Positions 53,743-61,278 of a stretch of DNA of 64,000 nucleotides are shown in pieces; the stretch's first letter is position 1; each line of letters opens with the position of its first letter. The notes below the pieces were generated by a model. It worked only from the letters and a program-made list of their open reading frames with translations, had not been told where the DNA came from and ran no database searches. Made by a program: the position numbers and the translations under genes. Location of the stretch: contig NZ_CP109067.1 of assembly GCF_035917335.1 (NCBI RefSeq), forward strand, positions 1,428,501 to 1,492,500, read 5' to 3'. This stretch comes from Micromonospora sp. NBC_01813 (GTDB lineage Bacteria > Actinomycetota > Actinomycetes > Mycobacteriales > Micromonosporaceae).

Positions 53743-55421
53743 AGGTCCACCAGGCGATCGCCGACGAACTGGTCCGGCACGGCGTGGACACCATCTTCGG
53801 CCTGCTCGGCGACGCCAACATGTTCCTGGTCGCGGATCTGGTGCAGCGCCACGGCGTACGGTTCGTGGCGGCGCGCAACGAGAACACCGCGGTGATGATG
53901 GCCGACGGCTGGGCCCGCGCGACCGGCCGGTGCGCGATCGCCACGGTGACGCAGGGGCCCGGGCTGGCGGTGGCCGGTCCGGCGTTGACCATCGCCCGAC
54001 AGGCTGGCACCCCGCTGGTGCTGCTGGCCGGCGACACCCCCGCTGGCGATCCACTGCATGTGCAGAACTTCGCGCAACAACCGTTCGCCCTCGCCACCGC
54101 GGGTGCGTTCGTGCCGGTCACCGCGGCCGAGACGGTGGCCCGCGACGTCGCGGCCGCGCTGCGCCATGCGGCGCAGCGGCCTGGCCCGGTGGTGCTCGAC
54201 ATCCCGATCGACCTGCAGGAACTACCGGCGGCTTCGGAGATGCTCCCGTCGCTGACGGCGGCGGCCGTACCTGCCGCACCGGCACCCGTACGACCGGATC
54301 CAGCCGCCGCCGAGGCGTTGGCGGCGCGCCTCGCCGCTGCCGAGCGTCCGGTGATCCTCGCGGGTAGGGGCGCCGAGCACGCCGGCGCCGAGCTCGTCGA
54401 GCTCGCGGACCGGTGTGGTGCGCTGCTCGTCACGAGCCTGATGGCCGCTGGCCTGTTCACCGGGCACCCGTTCCACCTCGGGGTGGCCGGTGGACTGTCC
54501 CGGCCGCTGACCAGGCAGCTACTAGGCCGTTCGGATCTGGTGGTGGCCTTCGGCGCCGGACTGAACCGGTGGACCGCCGATCACGGGACGCTGTTCGGCG
54601 GTGCGCAGGTGTTCAGCGTCGACAGCGCCCCGGCCGCGATCGGTGCCCGCTGGCCGGTCGACGGTGGGCTGGTCGGCGACGCCGCAACGGTCGCTCGGGC
54701 GTTGGTCGATGCCCTGCCTGGGCCGGTGGAGCCGGTCGCCGACGACTGGGAGTCGGCACCGTCGCGGCGGGGCGGGGCGATCGGGGGCGGTTGGCGTACG
54801 CCGGCACTGGTCGCTGCCCTTCGCGACGCCGATCCGTTCGCCGGGCTGCCGCCGCAGCGACCCGGCGCGGACCGGATCGATCCGCGCCGGGTGATGGCGG
54901 TGTGTGCACGCCGGCTGCCGATGCCGCGCACCACGGTGGTGGGCGTCGGGCACTTCGGCGGCTGGCCCAACCTGTACCTCGACTCCCCGGCGGTGGACCG
55001 GTCGCTGATCGCGCCCTGGGAGTTCGGCAGCATCGGTGTGGGTCTGCCGTACGCGATCGGCGCGGCTCTCGGGCGGCCGGATCGACCGGTGGTGGCGTTC
55101 GAGGGCGACGGCAGTCTGTTGACCTGCCTGGGTGAGCTGGACACCCTTGCCCGGACAGGTGCGCGGGTCCTGTTGCTGGTGCTCGACGACTCCGCGTACG
55201 GCGCGGAGGTACGTAAGCTGCGCCCACGCGGCGCTGATCCCGGGCTTGCCCGGTTTCCGGAGCGCGACCTGGCCGCGGTGGCGACGGCACTCGGTGTCCG
55301 TGCCCATCGGGCGTACGACGAGGCGAGCCTCGACGCCGCCTTCGACGCGGTGCTGCCGTTGACCGGGCCAGCGTTGCTGCAGGTGAGGATCGATCCGGAT
55401 GTCGTGCAGCAGCAGTTCTGA
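53739..55421 (+). CDS. Thiamine-diphosphate enzyme (acetolactate synthase/decarboxylase type)
   Basis: A 560-residue ThDP enzyme: N-terminal PYR domain with the catalytic Glu in AARNENTAVMMADGWAR, middle domain from about residue 190, and a PP domain with the cofactor motif EGDGSLLTCLGELDTLARTGARVLLLVLDDS (GDG...N-type, here ending in DD). It is likely a 2-oxo-acid decarboxylase or lyase rather than the biosynthetic acetolactate synthase, because no regulatory subunit is present and it closes a catabolic operon. The GTG start overlaps the hydratase stop. It converges with the IclR gene. Confidence 0.85.
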   Translation: MKVHQAIADELVRHGVDTIFGLLGDANMFLVADLVQRHGVRFVAARNENTAVMMADGWARATGRCAIATVTQGPGLAVAGPALTIARQAGTPLVLLAGDTPAGDPLHVQNFAQQPFALATAGAFVPVTAAETVARDVAAALRHAAQRPGPVVLDIPIDLQELPAASEMLPSLTAAAVPAAPAPVRPDPAAAEALAARLAAAERPVILAGRGAEHAGAELVELADRCGALLVTSLMAAGLFTGHPFHLGVAGGLSRPLTRQLLGRSDLVVAFGAGLNRWTADHGTLFGGAQVFSVDSAPAAIGARWPVDGGLVGDAATVARALVDALPGPVEPVADDWESAPSRRGGAIGGGWRTPALVAALRDADPFAGLPPQRPGADRIDPRRVMAVCARRLPMPRTTVVGVGHFGGWPNLYLDSPAVDRSLIAPWEFGSIGVGLPYAIGAALGRPDRPVVAFEGDGSLLTCLGELDTLARTGARVLLLVLDDSAYGAEVRKLRPRGADPGLARFPERDLAAVATALGVRAHRAYDEASLDAAFDAVLPLTGPALLQVRIDPDVVQQQF

Positions 55422-55433
55422 CCCGGTCGGGTC
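55420..55433. terminator. Short hairpin between convergent genes
   Basis: GACCC-GGTC-GGGTC can form a 5-bp stem in the 15-base gap between the ThDP gene and the IclR gene. It is weak, but this is the only candidate bidirectional terminator there. Confidence 0.3.
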
Positions 55434-55436
55434 CGG

Positions 55437-56243
55437 TCAGCTGCCCCAGATCTCCCCGACGCCGTGGCCGAGTTGGCGGGACAGTTCGTCGGCGGTACGG
55501 ACGGCGGCGGCGGCCAGGTTCGCGATCTGTTCGTCGTCGGCGAGCCTGAAGATCGGCCCGGAGACGCTGATCGAGGCGGTCACCGTGCCGAGCCGGTCGC
55601 GCACGGGCGCGCCGACCACCCGCAGGCCGTCCTCGCTCTCCTCGTCGTTGAGCGCCCAGCCGCGCTCGCGTACGCCCGCCAGATCGGCGAGGAAGGAGTC
55701 GATGTCGGTGATCGTGTGGTTGGTCAGCGGGGTCCAGACCGCTGCGGCCAGCAGTTGGCGAACCTGGGTGTCATCCATATCGATCAGCAGGGCCTTGCCG
55801 GCCGCACTGCACCACACCGGGATCCGTCGGCCAAGCCGGGAGACCAGCTGCAGGCTGTGGGAGCCGGTGACCAGATCGATGGAGATGGCGTCGAGTCCGT
55901 CGCGGATGGCGAGGTTGACTGATTCTCCCCGTTCCTCGGCGAGTTGTCGCAGCAGCGGCCGGGCGATGGCGTGCATGTCGAGCCCGGCGAGGAATCGGGC
56001 ACCCAGGTCGAAAACGGTGACCCCGAGACGGTACGCCCCAGTCTCCTCGTTGCGGTGCAGAAAGCCCGCGTCGGCAAGTGCCCGGAACAGTCGGCTGGCG
56101 GTTGATTTGTGCAACCCCAGTTCTCGACTCACGTCGCTGACCTTGCGTTCTGGGGTGTCGCGGTGGAACGCGAGTAGGACGCTCAGGGCGCGGTCGAGCG
56201 CCTGGGTGCCGGACTCGCGGTCGGGGGCGGTGACAGATGACAT
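55437..56243 (-). CDS. IclR-family regulator of the catabolic region
   Basis: A 268-residue regulator: winged helix (ALDRALSVLLAFHRDTP, KVSDVSRELGLHKSTASRLFRALADAGFL) and C-terminal effector domain (ESVNLAIRDGLDAISIDL; WCSAAGKALLIDM; GVRERGWALNDEESEDGLR). It is divergent from hyuB and convergent with the first operon, so both operons are plausible targets. ATG 56243 is preferred (GGGAAG just upstream); ATG 56255 and 56276 are alternatives. A GAACCTAG element lies in its leader. Confidence 0.88.
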   Translation of the reverse strand: MSSVTAPDRESGTQALDRALSVLLAFHRDTPERKVSDVSRELGLHKSTASRLFRALADAGFLHRNEETGAYRLGVTVFDLGARFLAGLDMHAIARPLLRQLAEERGESVNLAIRDGLDAISIDLVTGSHSLQLVSRLGRRIPVWCSAAGKALLIDMDDTQVRQLLAAAVWTPLTNHTITDIDSFLADLAGVRERGWALNDEESEDGLRVVGAPVRDRLGTVTASISVSGPIFRLADDEQIANLAAAAVRTADELSRQLGHGVGEIWGS

Positions 56244-56266
56244 CTTGCTTCCCATCTCGGAGATTG

Positions 56267-56274
56267 CTAGGTTC
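56267..56274. promoter_or_regulatory. GAACCTAG element, copy 2
   Basis: Reverse complement CTAGGTTC at this position, in the divergent IclR/hyuB region, repeats the 8-mer found at the start of the first catabolic operon. It is framed by TGCTA and TAGCA arms on the minus strand. Candidate IclR site. Confidence 0.35.
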
Positions 56275-56416
56275 ATAATGTAGCACAAGACCCATATGTT
56301 GAGCCAACCGATGGTCCACCACACCAATGCGGGCCAGCCCATGCCACCGGACGGATCCACCGGCGTTTTGCGTTGATCATCCGGCGGCGACAGAACCCCA
56401 TTGCGAGGCCGAACGC

Positions 56417-58444
56417 ATGCCCCTGAACCCCATTGACCTAGAGATCGTCACCGAGGGATTGATCTCAATCGTCCGGGAGATGCGCCAGACGATCTTCCGC
56501 ACCGCACACTCCCCGGTCATCGCCGACGCCCAGGACTTCTCCTGCGCGCTGTTCAACGCCGACGGTGAAATGGTCGCCCAGGGGCGGGACATGCCCGGAC
56601 ATGTGATCGCCATGCCAGCCTCCGTCAAGGAGATCTTCGACGACTTCCGGGACGAGTTCCGCCCCGGCGACCTCTACCTGGTCAACGACCCCTACCGGGG
56701 CGGTAGCCACCTCAACGACGTCACGCTGATCAGCCCGGTCTTCGTCGACGGGAACCTGTTCCTCTTCCCTTGCGTACGCATGCACTGGGCGGACATCGGC
56801 GGGATGACCCCGGGTAGCGTCTCCGGCCAGGCCACCGAGATCCTCCAGGAAGGGCTGCGGATACCACCCATCCGGCTGATCGAGGCGGGCCGGCCCAACG
56901 CCGCCGCGTACAGCATCCTGTTCGCCAACGTACGGATGGCCGACGAACGCCGAGGCGATCTGGAATCCAGCATCGCCGCATGTCACACCGCCGAACGGCG
57001 ACTGCGCGAACTGGTCACCCGGTACGGCCGGCAGTTGATCCTCGACTGCGTCGCCGCGAACATGGACCGCACCGAGCGGCGGCTACGCCAGCGCATCCGC
57101 GACCTGCCCGACGGCACCTACCACTACGAGGACTACCTCGACCTCTACACCGACGGCGGATACGATCCCGCACTCGTCCGGTGCGCGCTCACCGTCGCCG
57201 CCGATCAGATCGTCGCCGACTTCCGTGGCTCCTCACCACAGGTGGCCGCAGTGGTGAACTCGTCGCTGGCGATGACCACCGCCGGCGTGTTCATCGCCGT
57301 CAAGTCCGCGCTCGACCCAGGCGGGCTGGTCAACCACGGCGCGTTCCGGCCGCTGACCGTACACACCGAACCCGGCACCGTCGTCCACGTCACCTACCCG
57401 GCGCCGGCCAACGCGCACAGCGAGGTCCGTAAACGGGTCATCTCCGCGGTGATGGCCGCGCTGAGCCAGGTCGCACCGGACCTCATCGCCGCCGACCAGT
57501 TCGGCACCACCTTCCAGAACCTGATCGGCGGCGTCGACGAACACACCGGTCGGCCGTACCTCTACTACGACTACCCGGCCGGCGGCAACGGCGGCTTCCT
57601 GGAATCCGACGGCCCCAGCGCGATGAATCCGGTCGACCTCGGCGACATCTCCACCATCCAGTCCGTGGAGCGACTGGAAACGGAGATTCCGATCCGCATC
57701 GACTTCTGTGAGTTCCGTGCCGGATCCGGTGGTGACGGCCGGCACCGCGGCGGACTCGGCACCCGGCGGTCGACCCGACTGCTGGCCAGCACCGGTGCCT
57801 ACTCCGTGCAGACCGACCGCACCACCGTGCCGCCATACGGGCTCGCACTCGGCGGGCCAGGTGCCGCCACCACGACCTACCTGTTGCGCGACGGTCAGCG
57901 GATCGACTTCGACACCCCCGGCAAGGTCGCCGGCTACCCGATGCGCGACGGCGATGTCCTGGTCATGGAGTCCGCCGGTGGTGGCGGCTGGGGCGACCCC
58001 CTCACCCGTGACCCGGACCAGGTCGCCACCGACGTCGCCGAGGGCTACCTGACCGTGGACGAGGCCCGCGAGCGATACGGCGTGACCTGCGACGACGTAG
58101 GCGGGCACGACCCAGAGGCAACGGATGCCCACCGCCGACAGTCGCACGCAGCCCGGTGCTGGCTGCAGCTGACCGACACGGATCAACCCGCGAGCACCGG
58201 CCGCCGGGGTCGGCAACGAGTGATCTACGTCCACCCTGACGCACTACCCGCCGGCGCCCTGGTCGAACTGCACGCCACCCACCCGGCCCCGCTGCGTGCC
58301 TGGGTACGGCACGACATAGGGGTAGCCCGCGACCAACTCGCGGTCGACGCCGACGGCCTACGCATCCTCGGCGCAGACAACGGTGACCGGTGCCTGGTCC
58401 GCGTCCTGCGTGCCGCGCACACCATGACGGGAGGTCCGCAATGA
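56417..58444 (+). CDS. hyuB: Hydantoinase/oxoprolinase B subunit (HyuB) with C-terminal extension
   Basis: A 675-residue protein: the first about 560 residues are a standard HyuB (LEIVTEGLISIVREMRQTIFRTAHSPV; NDPYRGGSHLNDV; AGGNGGFLESDGPSAMNP; GGGGWGDPLTRDP). The final about 110 residues, after a linker, form an extra small domain (RVIYVHPDALPAGALVELHA; GDRCLVRVLRA) not normally present. It should pair with HyuA (48049) for ATP-dependent cyclic-amide hydrolysis or carboxylation. GCGAGG lies 8 bases before the ATG. It leads the microcompartment operon and overlaps the dioxygenase gene by 4 bases. Confidence 0.88.
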   Translation: MPLNPIDLEIVTEGLISIVREMRQTIFRTAHSPVIADAQDFSCALFNADGEMVAQGRDMPGHVIAMPASVKEIFDDFRDEFRPGDLYLVNDPYRGGSHLNDVTLISPVFVDGNLFLFPCVRMHWADIGGMTPGSVSGQATEILQEGLRIPPIRLIEAGRPNAAAYSILFANVRMADERRGDLESSIAACHTAERRLRELVTRYGRQLILDCVAANMDRTERRLRQRIRDLPDGTYHYEDYLDLYTDGGYDPALVRCALTVAADQIVADFRGSSPQVAAVVNSSLAMTTAGVFIAVKSALDPGGLVNHGAFRPLTVHTEPGTVVHVTYPAPANAHSEVRKRVISAVMAALSQVAPDLIAADQFGTTFQNLIGGVDEHTGRPYLYYDYPAGGNGGFLESDGPSAMNPVDLGDISTIQSVERLETEIPIRIDFCEFRAGSGGDGRHRGGLGTRRSTRLLASTGAYSVQTDRTTVPPYGLALGGPGAATTTYLLRDGQRIDFDTPGKVAGYPMRDGDVLVMESAGGGGWGDPLTRDPDQVATDVAEGYLTVDEARERYGVTCDDVGGHDPEATDAHRRQSHAARCWLQLTDTDQPASTGRRGRQRVIYVHPDALPAGALVELHATHPAPLRAWVRHDIGVARDQLAVDADGLRILGADNGDRCLVRVLRAAHTMTGGPQ

Positions 58445-59424
58445 GCAAGGTGTTCCGGCTGCCCGCCACCGCGCCCAAGCGACGTGACGCGCCCGTCCCG
58501 GCTGCCGGCCAGGCGACTGCCGGCGACACCCTCCGGCGACCCGGCATCATCGCCGGCTTCCTCAGCCCCCACCCGCCGCACCTCATCTACGGCGAGAACC
58601 CACCGCAGAACGAGCCCCGATCGCAGGGCGGGTGGGAAGTGCTGCGCTGGGCGTACGATCGGCTCCGCCGCCGAATCCGGGACTTCCACCGACCCGATGT
58701 GCTGATCGTGCACGCACCCCACTGGATTACCATGGTCGGACACCACGTCAACTGCGTGCCGAACCCGCGTGGCGTCTCCGTCGAGCCGATCTTCCCGCAC
58801 CTGTTCCGCTACCACTACGACTTCCGGACAGATGTGCCGCTCGCTGAGGCGATCGCCGACGAAGCCGCCGACCTCGGTCTGGTCACCAGCAAGATGCGCG
58901 ACCCGGGGGTACGGGTCGACTACGCCACCATCGGCGCGCTGCACATGGTGAACCCCACCTGGGACATCCCGGTGGTGTCCCTGTCGGCCAACAACAACCC
59001 GTACTTCTACTCCGATGCCTCACTCGGCGAGATGGAGATCCTCGGCGAAGCCACCCGGCGGGCGATCGAGCGGACCGGCCGGCGTGCCGTCCTGCTCGGC
59101 TCGAACTCGTTGTCCCATCTGCACTGGCACGAGGAACCAGGGCTGCCCGAGGACATGGAGCGGGAACATCCGTACAACAACCACCAGTACCGCTGGGACA
59201 TGAAACTGCTGGAGACGATCCGGCAGGGCCCGACCAGCCGGCTACGTGACCTCATCCCCGAACACATCGAAGCCACCTCCTCGGAAACCAAGGCAGGCAG
59301 CCTTACCTGGCTGCTCGCAGCGATGGGTTGGCCCGAGGTGGCTGGCGACGTGCTGGGCTACGGGACGATCATCGGCACCGGCAACGCGGTGGTCGAGTGG
59401 ACACCGGAGGCGACCCATGGCTGA
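58441..59424 (+). CDS. amnB: Class III extradiol dioxygenase, catalytic (AmnB-like) subunit
   Basis: A 327-residue LigB-fold ring-cleavage enzyme. Likely Fe(II) ligands and acid-base residues are present: SPHPPH at residues 42-47, HAPHW at 91-95 and the His-rich SLSHLHWHEE at 223-232. This pattern, with a partner gene lacking these residues directly downstream, matches 2-aminophenol 1,6-dioxygenase, which opens the ring to 2-aminomuconate 6-semialdehyde. Related substrates (protocatechuate or catechol types) are possible. Residues 1-35 are a Pro/Ala/Arg-rich extension in front of the normal start of the fold. Overlaps hyuB by 4 and amnA by 8 bases. Confidence 0.8.
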   Translation: MSKVFRLPATAPKRRDAPVPAAGQATAGDTLRRPGIIAGFLSPHPPHLIYGENPPQNEPRSQGGWEVLRWAYDRLRRRIRDFHRPDVLIVHAPHWITMVGHHVNCVPNPRGVSVEPIFPHLFRYHYDFRTDVPLAEAIADEAADLGLVTSKMRDPGVRVDYATIGALHMVNPTWDIPVVSLSANNNPYFYSDASLGEMEILGEATRRAIERTGRRAVLLGSNSLSHLHWHEEPGLPEDMEREHPYNNHQYRWDMKLLETIRQGPTSRLRDLIPEHIEATSSETKAGSLTWLLAAMGWPEVAGDVLGYGTIIGTGNAVVEWTPEATHG

Positions 59425-60256
59425 ACCTGGCGTCCAGGCCGGTGTGCTGCTGCCCGGCATGCCGCATCTACTGGCAGACAAGCCCGCAGCCAGTTGGGCG
59501 GCGTTGGCTGCCGCGGCCCGTACCGTCGGCGAGCGGCTGCGCCGCCTCGAACCCGACGTCGTGCTGCTGCTGTCCACCCAGTGGTTCACCGTGCTCGGAC
59601 ACCAACTCCAGTGCGACCCGAACCCACGCGGCGGACACACGGACGAGAACTGGTACGCCTACGACTACGGACATCTCGAATACGACCTGCGGTTCGACGT
59701 CGACTTCACCGAGCGGTGGGCGGCGCAGATCGACTCCTGTGGAATGCAGGCCCGCCGCACCCGCTACGACGGATTCCCCATCGACACTGGAACGATCGTC
59801 GCGTCGGCTCTGATCGACCCCCGGCGTAGCCTGCGCTGGGCCCAGGTTTCCTGCAATCTGTACGCCGACGCCGACACCCTCGCCAGGGTAGGCCGAGCCG
59901 GCGCCCAAGCCGCTCATGACGCCGGCCTGCGCGCGGCCGTCGTCGTCGTGTCAGGGATGTCGTCCGGACTGATCCAGCAGTGGATCGAACCAGACCAGGA
60001 CCACATCGCCGAGCCGGCCCACGATCGTTGGAACCTGCGGATCCTCCAGCTACTCGTCGACGGTCAGATCGACGAAGCCCTCGCCGTACGCGAGGACTTC
60101 GCCCGGCAGGCGCAGGCAGACAGCCAGTTCCGGGCACTCGCTTTCCTCGCCGGCACCGGGGCCGCGACCGGCGCGGCACAACAGCACACGTACGGGCCGA
60201 TCTGGGGTACCGGCGGTGCCGTCCTGTCCTGGAATCTGCCCGGCGATTCCGAGTGA
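59417..60256 (+). CDS. amnA: Extradiol dioxygenase, non-catalytic (AmnA-like) subunit
   Basis: A 279-residue LigB-fold protein that has lost the metal site: the segment equivalent to HAPHW reads STQW (residues 53-56), and the His-rich active-site loop is replaced by GMSSGLIQQW. Only the first histidine block (PGMPH) remains. In 2-aminophenol 1,6-dioxygenase the alpha subunit is likewise inactive and stabilises the catalytic beta subunit in an alpha2beta2 enzyme. GGAGG lies 7 bases before ATG 59417. A 64-base gap with AGGAG separates it from the first shell-protein gene. Confidence 0.78.
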   Translation: MAEPGVQAGVLLPGMPHLLADKPAASWAALAAAARTVGERLRRLEPDVVLLLSTQWFTVLGHQLQCDPNPRGGHTDENWYAYDYGHLEYDLRFDVDFTERWAAQIDSCGMQARRTRYDGFPIDTGTIVASALIDPRRSLRWAQVSCNLYADADTLARVGRAGAQAAHDAGLRAAVVVVSGMSSGLIQQWIEPDQDHIAEPAHDRWNLRILQLLVDGQIDEALAVREDFARQAQADSQFRALAFLAGTGAATGAAQQHTYGPIWGTGGAVLSWNLPGDSE

Positions 60257-60320
60257 CCGCACACTACCGGCCTGCTGAACCGCCGGCCATCCAACCCAAC
60301 GAAGCGACAGGAGAGACCCG

Positions 60321-60614
60321 ATGCGTAACACCGCTGCGGGATTCGTCGAGGCAGAAGGATTCATCCCGATCTTCGACGCGGTAGATGCCATGGTCAAAGC
60401 CACCGAGGTGGAAGTGACCGGTGTGGTGCGGCTGGGCGGCGGGATCGTCGCGGTCGCTGTCCGTGGTGACCTCGCCACCGTCGAGGAAGCCGTTGACATC
60501 GGCGAGGAAACCGCCCGGGCCAAAGCCGGGCGCTCGGTCCGGTCCATCGTATTCGCCAGCCCATGCGACGCGGTCAGCGCATTGGCTTTCGACCCGGGCC
60601 TGGTCGGAAACTGA
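60321..60614 (+). CDS. Bacterial microcompartment hexameric shell protein 1 (BMC-H)
   Basis: A 97-residue single BMC domain (Pfam PF00936 type): AGFVEAEGFIPIFDAVDAMVKATEV, central pore loop VRLGGGIVAVAVRGD, then VEEAVDIGEETARA and a strand ending near IVFASP. Such proteins form hexagonal facets of protein organelles, with the loop LGGGI lining the pore. The length is typical. The N-terminal AAGFVEAEG replaces the more common ALGMIETRG. Its ribosome site is ACAGGAGAG. Placement between ring-cleavage and downstream aldehyde-handling genes indicates an organelle for this pathway. Confidence 0.93.
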   Translation: MRNTAAGFVEAEGFIPIFDAVDAMVKATEVEVTGVVRLGGGIVAVAVRGDLATVEEAVDIGEETARAKAGRSVRSIVFASPCDAVSALAFDPGLVGN

Positions 60615-60653
60615 TCCCAGCTGATCGCTGACCGAACGAGAAGGAGATCGGAA

Positions 60654-60980
60654 ATGTCGTCAGACAAGGCGATCGGAATCGTGGAAACCCGGGGCGTGGT
60701 CGCCCTCTCCGCCGGGATCGAAGCGATGATCAAGACAGCCGACGTGCGATGCATCGCCGTCGAACGGGTCACAAGTGGCTACCTCGCTGCGGCGGTCCAG
60801 GGGACCCTGGCCGCCGTGCGACAGGCAGTCTCCGCTGGCGAAGCTGCCATCCGGCAACATGGAGATCTGCGCAGCTCCCAGATCTACCCCAAACCGCATC
60901 CGGCTACCGCCGCGCTTCTGGAGTCGGGCGACTCGACCCGCATCCGGACGGTCATCGCCGAGCTGCAAGGCAACAGCTGA
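60654..60980 (+). CDS. Bacterial microcompartment hexameric shell protein 2 (BMC-H)
   Basis: A 108-residue BMC-domain protein: IGIVETRGVVALSAGIEAMIKTADV, pore loop ERVTSGYLAAAVQGT, then AVRQAVSAGEAAIRQHG and KPHP. About 22 residues follow the core (LLESGDSTRIRTVIAELQGNS-like helix) and could contact cargo or neighbours. The pore residue pattern (TSGY) differs from the GGGI of the other shell protein, so the two tiles probably have different permeability. GAAGGAG precedes the ATG. The stop is fused to the next start (TGATG). Confidence 0.93.
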   Translation: MSSDKAIGIVETRGVVALSAGIEAMIKTADVRCIAVERVTSGYLAAAVQGTLAAVRQAVSAGEAAIRQHGDLRSSQIYPKPHPATAALLESGDSTRIRTVIAELQGNS

Positions 60981-61240
60981 TGATTCTCGCAGAGGTTCTC
61001 GGCAAGGTCTGGCCGGACCGAATCCTGACTGCGCTGAGAGGCCACCGACTCGTCCTGGTCCGGGAACAGCCGGACGGACCGCAGCGGGTCGCCGTCGATC
61101 TGATGAACGCCGGCACCGGCAGCACTGTTCTGGTAGCCACAGATGAGGCGGCAGCCGCCGCCACCGGTGTTCCGGCAGTCGACGCGGCCGTCGTCGCGCT
61201 GGTGGCCGACCAGTCCGGAACATTCGTCACCCGGGATTGA
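60980..61240 (+). CDS. Microcompartment pentameric vertex protein (EutN/CcmL family)
   Basis: An 86-residue EutN/CcmL protein: start MILAEVLGKVW, then LRGHRLVLVRE, VAVDLMNAGTGSTVLVATDEAAAA and a C-terminal VDAAVVALVADQ strand. Five copies close each vertex of the icosahedral shell, so with the two hexamer genes this provides the minimum set for a closed shell. Translationally coupled to the preceding shell gene. Only one vertex gene is in the window. Confidence 0.93.
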   Translation: MILAEVLGKVWPDRILTALRGHRLVLVREQPDGPQRVAVDLMNAGTGSTVLVATDEAAAAATGVPAVDAAVVALVADQSGTFVTRD

Positions 61241-61278
61241 CTTGCTGCCGCGCCAACTCCGTCGAGAAAGGTATCTCC

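Noticed and set aside
53739-55421. Biosynthetic acetolactate synthase (ilvB)
   Set aside because: No regulatory subunit or branched-chain genes nearby; it ends a catabolic operon, so a decarboxylase or lyase role is more likely.
55437-56243. IclR gene as the end of the hyuB operon
   Set aside because: It is on the opposite strand and convergent with the ThDP gene, so it is a separate unit.
56277-56416. A clear -35/-10 promoter for hyuB
   Set aside because: TTGAGC and TTGCGT occur but no acceptable -10 at the correct spacing, so I left it unassigned.
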